Origin: Ruegeria sp. SCSIO 43209
Lineage (GTDB): Bacteria > Pseudomonadota > Alphaproteobacteria > Rhodobacterales > Rhodobacteraceae
Direction: 5' to 3'
NCBI RefSeq assembly: GCF_019904295.1
Contig: NZ_CP065359.1
Location: 62,001 to 126,000 of the forward strand
Length of the DNA stretch: 64,000 nucleotides
The translations under genes were made by a program, and so were the position numbers. Of this stretch, positions 7,250 to 15,889 are shown one piece after another. The notes beneath the pieces are model-generated. The model saw nothing but the letters and a program-made list of their open reading frames with translations. It was not told where the DNA came from and did no database searches. Positions within the stretch are counted from its first letter, which is position 1, and each line of letters opens with the position of its first letter.

Positions 7250-8695
7250 ATGCGACGCCTGAGAAATGTGAAAATCGTGGCGACGCTGGGACCGGCGTCC
7301 AATGACTATGACACCATCCGTGCGCTGCATGAGGCCGGGGCCGATGTATTCCGGCTGAACATGAGCCATGGCAGCCACGATGAGATTCGCGAGAGGCACC
7401 GTATAATCCGGCAGATCGAAAAGGATCTGGAAAGCCCGATCGCGATTCTGGCCGATCTGCAGGGGCCAAAGCTGCGCGTTGGCGTGTTTGCAAATGATGC
7501 GGAAGAACTGGAGGAGGGCGCCGCATTCCGTCTGGATCTTGATCCGGCAGCCGGGGATATCACCCGGGTCTGCCTGCCACATCCCGAAATTTTTGCCGCT
7601 TTGGAACCGGGTGCACGCCTGCTGGTCAATGACGGAAAGATTCGTCTTATCGTGCAGGATTGCGGACAAGATTTTGCACATTGCAGAGTCGAAGTCGGCG
7701 GCACGATTTCGAACCGCAAGGGCGTAAACGTGCCTGATGTGGTTCTGCCGTTGGCTGCGCTGTCCGCCAAGGATCGCGACGATCTGGAATTTGTCTGCCA
7801 ACTGGGCGTCGACTGGCTGGCGCTGAGCTTTGTTCAGCGTGCCAAGGATGTGTTCGAAGCGCGGGCTCTGGCGGATGGCCGTGCATCGATCCTGTCGAAG
7901 ATCGAAAAACCTGCTGCGGTCGAAGCATTTGACGATATCCTTGACGCTTCGGACGGGATCATGGTCGCACGGGGTGATCTGGGCGTTGAACTGCCTGTTT
8001 CGGCAGTCCCCCCGATCCAGAAACGTCTGGTGCGTAAATGCCGTACAGCCGCGAAGCCCGTGATTGTCGCAACCCAGATGCTGGAAAGCATGATCGAAAG
8101 CCCGATGCCCACAAGGGCCGAGGTTTCGGACGTGGCCACCGCCATCTACGAAGGCACCGATGCGATCATGCTCAGTGCAGAATCGGCTGCGGGTTCTTAT
8201 CCCATCGAGGCGGTTCAGACGATGAACAAAGTTGCCATCGAAGTTGAAGCTGACCCGACTTATACACAGATTATTGCCGCCTCACGCACTGCCAAAGGCA
8301 CAACCATCGCGGACGGGATCGTGGCAGCAGCGCGTGAGATCGCAGAAAAAACCGACATCAAAGCCATCTGCTGCTTCACCCAAAGCGGGACCACCGCATT
8401 GCTTACTGCCCGCGAGCGTCCCGGTGTGCCTATCATCGCGATGACTCCCGCCACCGGCACCGCTCGCAGGCTATGCCTGAGCTGGGGCTGTCATTGCGTC
8501 TTAACCCCTGAACAGGAGCGGTTCAAAGGCGCGGTCGTCAGCGCCGCTCGCGCCGCCCGATCGGGTGGTTTCGCCGCTGAAACTGATCAGATTGTGGTCA
8601 CCGCCGGCGTCCCTTTCAATGTTCCTGGCACCACCAACATCTTACGTATCGCCCCTTGTGATGAACGGCTGATCTACAACACTGATCCGGGCTAA
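7250..8695 (+). CDS. pyk: pyruvate kinase
   Basis: A 481-residue pyruvate kinase, the normal length, converting PEP and ADP to pyruvate and ATP in the cytoplasm. Motifs: NMSHG (37-41) for nucleotide binding, DLQGPKLRVG, the flexible B domain about residues 75-170, catalytic Lys217 and Glu219 in SKIEKP, the metal-site Asp in ARGDLG (about 243), and TQMLESMIESPMPTRAEVSD of the active-site helix. The C-terminal domain (residues about 350-475) carries the usual regulatory fold. GAGGAG precedes the ATG. It is divergent from the amidohydrolase, and a hairpin whose loop is its own stop codon follows. Confidence 0.97.
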   Translation: MRRLRNVKIVATLGPASNDYDTIRALHEAGADVFRLNMSHGSHDEIRERHRIIRQIEKDLESPIAILADLQGPKLRVGVFANDAEELEEGAAFRLDLDPAAGDITRVCLPHPEIFAALEPGARLLVNDGKIRLIVQDCGQDFAHCRVEVGGTISNRKGVNVPDVVLPLAALSAKDRDDLEFVCQLGVDWLALSFVQRAKDVFEARALADGRASILSKIEKPAAVEAFDDILDASDGIMVARGDLGVELPVSAVPPIQKRLVRKCRTAAKPVIVATQMLESMIESPMPTRAEVSDVATAIYEGTDAIMLSAESAAGSYPIEAVQTMNKVAIEVEADPTYTQIIAASRTAKGTTIADGIVAAAREIAEKTDIKAICCFTQSGTTALLTARERPGVPIIAMTPATGTARRLCLSWGCHCVLTPEQERFKGAVVSAARAARSGGFAAETDQIVVTAGVPFNVPGTTNILRIAPCDERLIYNTDPG

Positions 8696-8705
8696 GCCCG
8701 GATCA
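8683..8705 (+). terminator. stop-codon-centred hairpin at the pyk 3' end
   Basis: TGATCCGGGC (8683-8692) pairs perfectly with GCCCGGATCA (8696-8705); the three-base loop is the pyk TAA stop codon. There is no T-run, so it may be a weak terminator or an mRNA 3' stabiliser. Confidence 0.6.
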
Positions 8706-8938
8706 CCACTACTAATTTCAGTTTGATACCAGGCGTATGCCTAATATTTGGGCATATAATAATATTTATTTACAGTACCTTAGAAGTTTGAGGGTTGTAT
8801 CCAGCAATAATCTCTCTGTTTTTGCGTGTTTTTTCGGGATACTTGCCCTTAGGGCGGTCTACTCAAGCAAGTTCCAGGTTCCGGCTGCCCTGCCGGGGGC
8901 GAGGGCCCCGGCCAAAGCAACAATAACGGAGGAACGGC
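8706..8938. other. AT-rich upstream region of the usp-symporter pair
   Basis: About 230 bases without a credible gene. The first part (8735-8790) is notably AT-rich with TATAATAATATTTA-like sequence suited to a promoter; the later part is GC-rich and leads to a strong GGAGG site before the universal stress gene. I find no clear FNR/Anr palindrome. Confidence 0.5.
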
Positions 8939-9376
8939 ATGACAACGAAAATTGTCATAGGACTGGACGGGACAGAAACCGGAGAACGCGCGATCGCCTT
9001 TGCCAAAGACTTGGCCGGGCGTATCGGTTCATGCGAGCTTCTGGCGGTTTACGTCATCGAATGGTCTCCTTTCACATTCCAGACACCAGAAGAGAACGCC
9101 CTACGCCACAAACGGCGCGAAGAAGAGGTTGCGTTAGCTACGTCACGGATCATCGAGCCAGCGGTTGAAGCGTTGAAGGCTGCAGGATTCGAGGCGCGCG
9201 GCATCGTCCGTCACGGAGATGTGGCGGAAACGCTGAATGCAATCACGGTTGAAAACGGTGGCTCCCAGATCGTTGTGGGTCGGGCCTCGGCAGATGGGTT
9301 TAAAAAACGCCTGTTTGGCAGTTCGACCCAGAACCTTGTCATGCACGCCGATGTTCCGGTTACGGTCGTGAACTGA
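8939..9376 (+). CDS. universal stress protein (UspA family)
   Basis: A 145-residue single-domain Usp. The start (TTKIVIGLDGTETGERAIAF) has the beta1-alpha1 hallmark, and the end has the ATP-binding-type pattern IVVGRASADGFKKRLFGSST then NLVMHADVPVTVV, which is a Gx2G-x9-G(S/T)-like motif of nucleotide-binding Usps. GGAGG precedes the ATG. It lies 11 bases upstream of the alanine symporter gene and is very probably in the same transcript, a pairing that suggests a role in modulating or coupling transport to energy state. Confidence 0.92.
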   Translation: MTTKIVIGLDGTETGERAIAFAKDLAGRIGSCELLAVYVIEWSPFTFQTPEENALRHKRREEEVALATSRIIEPAVEALKAAGFEARGIVRHGDVAETLNAITVENGGSQIVVGRASADGFKKRLFGSSTQNLVMHADVPVTVVN

Positions 9377-9387
9377 GGGGAGAGATT

Positions 9388-10941
9388 ATGATGAATATTC
9401 AGAACAAACTGAGTCTGGCAGCACTTGCCGCTCTGGTTGCGAGCCCCACTGCCGCACAGGAGGCGGTCGGTTTGGACGATAAAATCAACCAGGCCTTTGC
9501 TGATTTCACCGGGCCTTTCGTCAGCTTTATTTTTGCCCCGTTTCCGGGCACCGGGTTCCCTTGGATCGTGGGTTGGCTGGTGATCGCCGCGACCGTCTTC
9601 ACGCTTTATTTTGCCTTTGTACAATTGCGTTTCTTCGGTCATGCGATCAGCCTTGTGAAAGGTGACTATTCTGATCCCAATGATGCGGGTGAAGTTAGCC
9701 ACTTTCAGGCGCTGGCAACGGCGCTGTCCGGTACAGTTGGCCTCGGTAATATTGCTGGTGTTGCGGTCGCCGTCGGTATCGGCGGGCCAGGTGCAACTTT
9801 TTGGATGATTGTCGCAGGCCTGTTGGGCATGGCGTCGAAATTCACCGAATGTACGCTGGGTGTAAAGTACCGCAACGAATATGATGACGGCACCGTTTCT
9901 GGTGGTCCAATGTATTATATGTCGAAAGGGTTCAACGAACTGGGCCTGCCGGGCGGTAAAATTCTGGCCGTTCTGTTCTCGATCTTCTGCATCCTTGGCG
10001 CGCTTGGTGGGGGCAATATGTTCCAGGCCAATCAGGCGCATCAGCAGATCGCAGGCATCGTCGGAGATTACCCGGGCTGGATCACTGGCCTGGTCTTTGC
10101 AGGCATCGTCTTTGCAGTGATCGTGGGCGGCCTGAAATCCATCGCGCGCGTGACTGAGAAAGTCGTTCCTTTCATGGGCGTGATGTATGTGGCCGCGGCG
10201 CTGGTGATCATCCTGATGAACGCGGATCAGATCGGTTGGGCCTTTGGCCAGATCTTCGCAGGAGCCTTCACCGGTCTTGGTGTTGCTGGCGGTATGGTCG
10301 GCGCATTGATCCAGGGCTTCCGGCGTGCGGCGTTCTCGAACGAAGCGGGCGTTGGTTCTGCGGCGATTGCCCACTCGGCGGTTCGCACCAAAGAACCGAT
10401 CACCGAAGGGTTCGTGTCGCTGCTGGAGCCGTTCATTGATACGGTTGTGATCTGTACCATGACCGCGTTGGTGATCATTATCACGCAGCAGCTGATCGTC
10501 GATCCGGAGACCGGAAACTATATGCTGAACGAAGCCGGTAATGCCATCGCAACGGTTGACGGAAACTCGGGCGTCAGCCTGACTTCAGCCGCCTTTGGCA
10601 GCGCGTTCAGTTGGTTCCCTTACGTTTTGGCAATCGCAGTAGTTCTGTTCGCCTTCTCGACCATGATCAGCTGGTCCTACTACGGCCTCAAGGCCTGGAC
10701 CTACCTGTTCGGTGAGGGTCACACCAAGGAACTGGTGTTCAAGGTCATCTTCTGCATCTTCGTAGTCATCGGTGCAGCGGCCAACCTTGGCCCCGTTATC
10801 GACTTCTCGGATGCGGCGATCTTTGCCATGGCGGTTGTGAACGTCTTCGCGCTCTACTTCCTGATGAAAGTGGTACGTCAGGAACTGGCGTCCTACGCCG
10901 AACGGCTGAAGAGTGGCGAAATCCGCAAATTCGAACATTAA
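9388..10941 (+). CDS. Na+/alanine (AGCS family) symporter
   Basis: A 517-residue alanine/glycine:cation symporter with about 10-11 membrane helices. Family signatures are visible: ALSGTVGLGNIAGVAVAVGI near residue 115, GPGATFWMIVAGLLGMASKF with the following ECTLGVKYR, and RRAAFSNEAGVGSAAIAHSA near residue 312. The first 24 residues (ending SPTAAQ) look like a cleavable signal sequence, as in other Roseobacter AGCS proteins. It is co-oriented with the universal stress gene 11 bases upstream. It should import L- or D-alanine or glycine; substrate is inferred from family only. Confidence 0.92.
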   Translation: MMNIQNKLSLAALAALVASPTAAQEAVGLDDKINQAFADFTGPFVSFIFAPFPGTGFPWIVGWLVIAATVFTLYFAFVQLRFFGHAISLVKGDYSDPNDAGEVSHFQALATALSGTVGLGNIAGVAVAVGIGGPGATFWMIVAGLLGMASKFTECTLGVKYRNEYDDGTVSGGPMYYMSKGFNELGLPGGKILAVLFSIFCILGALGGGNMFQANQAHQQIAGIVGDYPGWITGLVFAGIVFAVIVGGLKSIARVTEKVVPFMGVMYVAAALVIILMNADQIGWAFGQIFAGAFTGLGVAGGMVGALIQGFRRAAFSNEAGVGSAAIAHSAVRTKEPITEGFVSLLEPFIDTVVICTMTALVIIITQQLIVDPETGNYMLNEAGNAIATVDGNSGVSLTSAAFGSAFSWFPYVLAIAVVLFAFSTMISWSYYGLKAWTYLFGEGHTKELVFKVIFCIFVVIGAAANLGPVIDFSDAAIFAMAVVNVFALYFLMKVVRQELASYAERLKSGEIRKFEH

Positions 10942-10950
10942 TCCAAACTA

Positions 10951-10974
10951 CCGGGGCGGCGCGCGTCGCCCCGG
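10951..10974 (+). terminator. GC-rich hairpin after the alanine symporter gene
   Basis: CCGGGGCG / CGCCCCGG with an 8-base GC-rich loop, 9 bases after the stop codon. No T-run follows, so termination is a guess. Confidence 0.5.
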
Positions 10975-11123
10975 TGCCTAGCCAGCCTGCAAAAAGCGCA
11001 GATTCTGGCCCAAACCCCCTTGCCAGTATGACCGAACTTGCGTAAACGGCGCTTCTGATCGCGTGACCGGCCGAGATGGCATGCCGAGTCGCGTTTGAAA
11101 CCGAACCCCGAAAGGAGACGGAA

Positions 11124-11324
11124 ATGCCTAAGATGAAGACAAAGTCGAGCGCCAAAAAGCGCTTTAAGGTGACTGCGACCGGTAAGGTCCTTGCTGGCCA
11201 GGCCGGCAAACGGCACGGCATGATCAAGCGGACCAAGAAATTCATCCGCGACGCCCGTGGCAACACCACCCTGTCCGCCCCCGACGCCAAGATCGTCAAG
11301 GGCTACATGCCCTACGACCGCTAA
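11124..11324 (+). CDS. rpmI: 50S ribosomal protein L35
   Basis: A 66-residue basic protein ([20 protein letters not shown]) matching L35 throughout. The start at 11124 is preceded by AAAGGAGACGGAA; an upstream in-frame extension is not conserved. It is followed after 14 bases by rplT, the usual L35-L20 pair. infC is not immediately upstream, unlike in many bacteria. Confidence 0.97.
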   Translation: MPKMKTKSSAKKRFKVTATGKVLAGQAGKRHGMIKRTKKFIRDARGNTTLSAPDAKIVKGYMPYDR

Positions 11325-11338
11325 GAGGAGATTAAGAG

Positions 11339-11704
11339 ATGTCCCGCGTTAAAGGTGGAACCGTAACTCACGCCCGTCACAAGAAGGTCATCAAGGCTGC
11401 CAAAGGTTACTATGGCCGCCGCAAGAGCACCTTCAAGGTTGCCCGTCAGGCCGTAGACAAGGCCAACCAGTACGCAACCCGCGACCGCAAGAACCGCAAG
11501 CGCAACTTCCGCGCGCTGTGGATCCAGCGTATCAACGCCGCTGTCCGTTCGCATGACGAGGCACTGACATATTCCCGCTTCATTAACGGCCTGAACCTGG
11601 CCGGTATCGAAGTGGACCGCAAAGTTCTGGCCGACCTGGCTGTGCACGAACCGGAAGCGTTCGGCGCGATCGTCGCCAAAGCACAGGCCGCGCTGGCTGC
11701 CTGA
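11339..11704 (+). CDS. rplT: 50S ribosomal protein L20
   Basis: A 121-residue L20, an early 23S rRNA assembly protein. The N-terminal basic extension ([20 protein letters not shown]) and [20 protein letters not shown] are typical. It is preceded by AGAGGAG and co-transcribed with rpmI; a strong terminator lies 27 bases after the stop. Confidence 0.97.
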   Translation: MSRVKGGTVTHARHKKVIKAAKGYYGRRKSTFKVARQAVDKANQYATRDRKNRKRNFRALWIQRINAAVRSHDEALTYSRFINGLNLAGIEVDRKVLADLAVHEPEAFGAIVAKAQAALAA

Positions 11705-11731
11705 ACCTCTTTCGAGAGACAGTGAATGAAA

Positions 11732-11760
11732 GGCCGTCCCAGTTGGGACGGCCTTTTTTT
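11732..11760 (+). terminator. rho-independent terminator of rpmI-rplT
   Basis: GGCCGTCCC / GGGACGGCC stem, AGTT loop, followed by seven T residues. Confidence 0.95.
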
Positions 11761-12035
11761 GAATCCGTAACGGGTGTCGATTGCGCCAGTTTGCCAAATT
11801 GAGCTTTCTAGGGCGACGAAGATAGATATCTCACCGCCTCCAACATCCTGGGCTGAATTGTACTGCAGACAACGCACCAAGCTCCGGCATCAGGGTGCAA
11901 TGGTTGATGCGAGCGATCCAATCCGCCTTGAGAAATGGTAGTGTGCAACGCCCGTGAAATGCCGTGAATTCAGTGGGATGACTTTATGAGATCGTTCAGA
12001 CCATGGCAGGCATCGCAGGTGATGCCCGGTATGGG
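11761..12035. other. gene-free spacer between rplT and tRNA-Ser
   Basis: No convincing coding frame or RNA. The stretch at 11802-11830 (AGCTTTCTAGGGCGAC then AGATATC) is echoed at 12351-12373, on the other side of the tRNA, as AGCTTTCTGAGGCGAC then AGATATC. The rest shows nothing I can name. Confidence 0.5.
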
Positions 12036-12125
12036 TGGCGGAGACGAAGGGATTCGAACCCTCGAGACGGTTTCCCGCCTACTCCCTTAGCAGGGGAGCG
12101 CCTTCGACCACTCGGCCACGTCTCC
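12036..12125 (-). tRNA. tRNA-Ser (anticodon GCU)
   Basis: Reading the minus strand: acceptor GGAGACG pairs with CGTCTCC, D-arm GCCGAGTGGTCGAAGGC, anticodon arm CTCCC-CTGCTAA-GGGAG with anticodon GCT, a long class II variable arm, T-arm GAGGGTTCGAATCCCTT, then G and an encoded CCA. The long variable arm and anticodon identify a serine tRNA reading AGC/AGU. Length is 90 bases including CCA. Confidence 0.97.
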
Positions 12126-12423
12126 GCTGGCCGGTATATCCTTGCCTGTCATCCAGATACAAGGCGATTTTCTATGTCTGGAAAATTTTTCTGAATACCG
12201 ATGATCAAACCCACAAGAAGGAGCGCTGGGGCTACCGGAAGCAGGGGTGCGAAACCCCCGAAATGCTGAAAAACATGCAAAACCTTGCCAACTCCACCTG
12301 TTCTGGCGCATATTTGTCTAGTTTTAAGGCTCTAATAACTATTCAGATTTAGCTTTCTGAGGCGACAGATATCGGGCGTGGGGTGTTTGGCACCCTGGTA
12401 GGTACCTTTTGGGGGAAGGGGAC
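12126..12423. other. upstream region of tRNA-Ser and of the FecR-cyclase pair
   Basis: About 300 bases without a credible gene. It must contain the promoter of tRNA-Ser on one strand and of the FecR gene on the other. It is locally AT-richer around 12315-12355 and ends in a purine-rich GGGGGAAGGGGA stretch that can act as the FecR ribosome site. Confidence 0.5.
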
Positions 12424-13386
12424 TTGGGTTTGGCCTGGTTGAAATTGTTTTGTGTTTTCTTGGTTCTAGCGACGCTGCCTGCGTCGGCCATCGCATCAAT
12501 CGGAAAAGTGCTCAGTGCTAAACCGGGCGCGGATATTATCCGGGCCGGTAAAAAGATACGCTTGCGTGAAGGGATGGATGTTGTTTCAGGCGATACTATT
12601 TCGACCGACAGATCAGGCGTGGTTCAATTGGTGTTCGTAGATGAAACCAAGATCGCGGTTGGTCCGAACGCGCGAATGATCCTGGATGTCTCGATGCTGC
12701 GAGGCAATCGGAAGGCAAAAAACTTCACCGTGCAGGCGCTGGGCGGCAGTTTCCGTTTCATTTCGGGCAAAAGCAGAAAGCGCGCTTATTCGATCAAAAC
12801 GCCCGATGCCACCATGGCCGTGCGGGGAACGACATTTGACATGTGGATTACATCCGGCAGCCAAAGCGCGATGCTGGTAATCGAGGGCACCGTTCAGATG
12901 TGCGGCCGACGCGGGTCGTGCCGGTCGGCAAGCCGACAGTGCAGTCTCTTTGCGACCGGTTCGGGCGGTCAGGTGGGGCGCCCGATAGATCAGGAGCAGT
13001 ATGACAAAGCGCTAAAAGGTGGTTTCCCCTTCATACGCTCGCAAACGCAACTGCTGCCACCGTTTCGGGTGAGTGCCGAAGGGTGTTCGGGCAGACAGGC
13101 TCAGGCCCTAAAGATTGAATCTGAAAGGCCAGAGCGGCGCGAAGCGCGGCGGCAAACGGAACAAGGTCGTTCTGAGGTGTCGGCGGCCCGCGAAAGCGGG
13201 CGATCCGAAGCGCCAGACCGGGCCTCAGCCAGCGCCGAAGGGCGTTCTGGGACATCAGCGCGCGCAGGTGTAAGCGCCTCGGGTGAAACGAGAACATCCG
13301 TAAACGCATCCAGTGGAAATAGCGGTGGATCGGGTGTCAGGGCAACGGCGACGGCAGGTAACGCTTCAGCGATAGCTGGTTGGTAG
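12424..13386 (+). CDS. secreted FecR-domain protein
   Basis: About 320 residues. No ATG is available; the TTG at 12424 right after GGGGGAAGGGGAC is the most likely start (TTG at 12409 or 12430 are alternatives). A signal peptide (WLKLFCVFLVLATLPASAIA) is followed by a FecR domain at about residues 25-160: LSAKPGADIIRAGKKIRL, DTISTDRSGVVQLVFVDETK, and PDATMAVRGTTFDMW. FecR-type beta-helical domains sense or bind ligands in the periplasm. The C-terminal third is low-complexity, rich in Ser, Ala, Gly, Arg and Glu. It is followed after about 50 bases by a CHASE2-cyclase, a recurrent partner, which suggests a shared envelope signalling role. Confidence 0.85.
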   Translation: MGLAWLKLFCVFLVLATLPASAIASIGKVLSAKPGADIIRAGKKIRLREGMDVVSGDTISTDRSGVVQLVFVDETKIAVGPNARMILDVSMLRGNRKAKNFTVQALGGSFRFISGKSRKRAYSIKTPDATMAVRGTTFDMWITSGSQSAMLVIEGTVQMCGRRGSCRSASRQCSLFATGSGGQVGRPIDQEQYDKALKGGFPFIRSQTQLLPPFRVSAEGCSGRQAQALKIESERPERREARRQTEQGRSEVSAARESGRSEAPDRASASAEGRSGTSARAGVSASGETRTSVNASSGNSGGSGVRATATAGNASAIAGW

Positions 13387-13434
13387 CATCAGGTTACATA
13401 TATTTTCATGTTCCCCTGCGCCTGGAAGGTGAAC

Positions 13435-15669
13435 GTGGTGGGTAAGATAAGAGACAAAATTGGGCATCGATTAGTATTCAGGCTTGTAGGCTTGGGGCTG
13501 ATCTTGATGGGCTGCTTCATTAGGGTCGCGGATCCGTATCCCGTTCAAATGTCCAGATTGATTTACTTCGATATCCTGCAGCGGATTTCACCACGGGCCT
13601 ACAACCCGGATCTGCCGGTCCGCGTAGTAGATATTGATGAAAGGTCTCTGGCAGAATGGGGCCAATGGCCTTGGCCTCGTACCCTGTTGGGTCAGATGGT
13701 CGAACGATTGGGCGAATACGGTGCCGCTGCGATTGCCTTTGATATGCTGTTTGCCGAGCCCGACCGATACTCTCCGATGCGACTGTTGCAAGACCCGACC
13801 TTGTCCGGACTATTGCAGGTGGATCAGGCCGCGATCGATCTGGACAATGACGTCAGATTTGGGGACGAAGTTGCGAAATGGCCAGTGGTTCTGGGTGTGG
13901 CAGCCCGGCAAACCGATAGCGGTTCGGCCATTGTACCGAAGGCGGGGTTAGTCGAAATCGGAGAGAACCCCGCAGCTGGCCTTGTCAGCGTTGCCCACTG
14001 GACCTCTCTGGCACCGCCATTGGGGGAAGAAGCGGCCGGGATCGGGGGTGTTAATGTTTCGCCCCAAGGAAGTTTGGGTGTGGTGCGACGGGTCCCTGTG
14101 CTTTGGTCCGGGCCCAACGGTGTATTACCTGCGCTTGGGGTTGAAGCCCTGCGGGTGGCCATGGGCGAATCCGTTTATTTTGCCGAAGGATCGCAGGACG
14201 AGATCGGCATCATGCTTGAGGTTGGTCTGGGTGATTTTGTGCTGCCGACCACCGAGAATGGCGAGATCTGGGTGCGTTACAGGCGGGACAATCCTGGCCT
14301 CTATCTGTCGGCCGATGATGTCATGCGCAGCGGTAGTGATCCAACGCTTCAGTCAGAGATAGAAGGACGGATCATTCTGGTCGGCACCTCTGCGGCGGGC
14401 TTGTTCGATATACGCGAAACGGCACTGGGTGAATCTGTTCCCGGTGTTTCGATCCACGCCCAGATTATCGAACAGATCATCCTTGGCGATGTGCTGAGCA
14501 GATCGGATGTTACCTCTGCACTTGAGCTGCTGGCGTTCGTGATCCTGGGCGTCGTTGTCACAGTGGTCATGTCCAACTATGGGGCGGTCGCTTCTTTTGC
14601 TGCAGGCGGTGTGGCCGCATCGGCCGTGATTGCCATCAGTTGGTTGGCGTTCCAGAACCAGTCGGTTCTGTTTGATGCGACCTTCCCTTTGGCCGGAGGT
14701 ATGGCCAATTTCGGGCTTCTGGCCGGGTACCTCTTTGTTTCGACCGAGCGGGAGAAGCGGGTGATCCGCCAGACTTTCTCGCATTATGTCGCACCGGAAA
14801 TCCTCGATGAGATGGAGGCCAACGGGCATCAGCTGCAATTGGGAGGTGAATCTCAGGAGATCACGGTGATGTTTTCGGACATTCGGGGCTTCACGCCATT
14901 GTCCGAGTCTGTATCAGCCACCGATCTGGTGGCCTTGCTGAATGCGCTGTTCTCAGAGATCGGGGATCAGATTCTGGTCGAGCGTGGAACGATCGACAAG
15001 TTCATCGGCGATGCGGTTATGGCTTTTTGGAATGCACCGCTGCCCGTGGATGATCACCCGTGCCGCGCTGCTTTGGCCGCGCTGAAGATGCGCGGCGCGT
15101 TAGATAAGTTCAACACTTTGCCCATCATGCGCGGGCGTCCTCCGATCGCTCTGGCGACAGGCTGCGCAACCGGAGTCGCCTGCGTAGGCAATATCGGCTC
15201 GCGGCGCCGGTTCAATTATACAGTAATCGGAGATGTGGTGAATGTGGCAGCGCGGATCGAACAAAACTGCCGACATGTGGATTATGATATTCTGGTCTCA
15301 GACTCTATTCGCCGTCTCACCAATTCTGATCTTGCGCTGCTAGAGGCGGGCTTCGTGGATTTGAAAGGCAAAAGCGAGCCAGAACCTGTTTATGTACTGG
15401 TCGGAGATCGGGAAGTTGCAGGCAGTGCATCGTTTCAAAAGCTGCAGACCGCACACATAGGTCTACTAGAGGCGATACGCGCACGGGAATCACAGACCGT
15501 AGTCGCTGGGTTGTGCAAGGAATGCGCCAAGCATGCGATGGCGGTTGAGCCAGGTTTGGCATCATTCTATCGCGCGCTACCGGGGCGCATGGCGGATTTC
15601 CGATCAGAGGTGCTTCATGCGCGGCCGGTGTTTAGTCATCATCATGGTCTGCGCGAAGGTGCAGAGTAA
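13435..15669 (+). CDS. CHASE2-domain class III adenylate cyclase
   Basis: About 744 residues. One N-terminal helix (about residues 15-33), a periplasmic CHASE2 sensor (about 45-355, with VRVVDIDERSLAEWGQWPWP and GRIILVGTSAAGLFD), three membrane helices (about 362-435) and a cytoplasmic cyclase catalytic domain (about 475-655). The catalytic residues are intact: MFSDIRGF with metal Asp near 482, DKFIGDAVMAFW with the adenine Lys and second metal Asp, and NYTVIGDVVNVAARIEQ with Asp, Asn and Arg. It should make cAMP in response to an extracytoplasmic cue. Start is uncertain: GTG at 13435 or 13438 after GGAAGG, or ATG at 13408. Confidence 0.92.
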   Translation: MVGKIRDKIGHRLVFRLVGLGLILMGCFIRVADPYPVQMSRLIYFDILQRISPRAYNPDLPVRVVDIDERSLAEWGQWPWPRTLLGQMVERLGEYGAAAIAFDMLFAEPDRYSPMRLLQDPTLSGLLQVDQAAIDLDNDVRFGDEVAKWPVVLGVAARQTDSGSAIVPKAGLVEIGENPAAGLVSVAHWTSLAPPLGEEAAGIGGVNVSPQGSLGVVRRVPVLWSGPNGVLPALGVEALRVAMGESVYFAEGSQDEIGIMLEVGLGDFVLPTTENGEIWVRYRRDNPGLYLSADDVMRSGSDPTLQSEIEGRIILVGTSAAGLFDIRETALGESVPGVSIHAQIIEQIILGDVLSRSDVTSALELLAFVILGVVVTVVMSNYGAVASFAAGGVAASAVIAISWLAFQNQSVLFDATFPLAGGMANFGLLAGYLFVSTEREKRVIRQTFSHYVAPEILDEMEANGHQLQLGGESQEITVMFSDIRGFTPLSESVSATDLVALLNALFSEIGDQILVERGTIDKFIGDAVMAFWNAPLPVDDHPCRAALAALKMRGALDKFNTLPIMRGRPPIALATGCATGVACVGNIGSRRRFNYTVIGDVVNVAARIEQNCRHVDYDILVSDSIRRLTNSDLALLEAGFVDLKGKSEPEPVYVLVGDREVAGSASFQKLQTAHIGLLEAIRARESQTVVAGLCKECAKHAMAVEPGLASFYRALPGRMADFRSEVLHARPVFSHHHGLREGAE

Positions 15670-15699
15670 GTACTTCGCCATATGCTTTAGAAAAGAGAA

Positions 15700-15730
15700 C
15701 GGGGCGCTGTTGAAAATCAACTGCGCCCCG
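15700..15730. terminator. strong hairpin between the cyclase gene and hemC
   Basis: CGGGGCGC pairs with GCGCCCCG, and an inner GTTGA/TCAAC stem closes on an AAA loop with one T-T mismatch between the two stems. It lies 30 bases after the cyclase stop. No T-run follows on the plus strand; on the minus strand the sequence after it is pyrimidine-rich, so it may serve hemC instead. Confidence 0.5.
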
Positions 15731-15889
15731 CCGGAAGTATCAATCTCGCCCCCTCGAATACCATCTAAAACAACACGGGCTAAAACTTTCGATATATTCG
15801 AGATCGACCTTCTGTCCCCATATTTAACGAATTCGGCAGGGTAGACAGTGAAGAAGTTCACATTACCCTGAAATTGTTTAAATTTTTTC

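Noticed and set aside
8737-9168. Plus-strand frame starting in the AT-rich region before usp
   Set aside because: It overlaps the universal stress gene in another frame and has no similarity to any family.
9211-10374. Long minus-strand frame under the usp and alanine symporter genes
   Set aside because: Composition and lack of family motifs show it is a shadow of two conserved plus-strand genes.
12003-12352. Short plus-strand frames over the tRNA-Ser region
   Set aside because: They read antisense through the tRNA and have no ribosome site.
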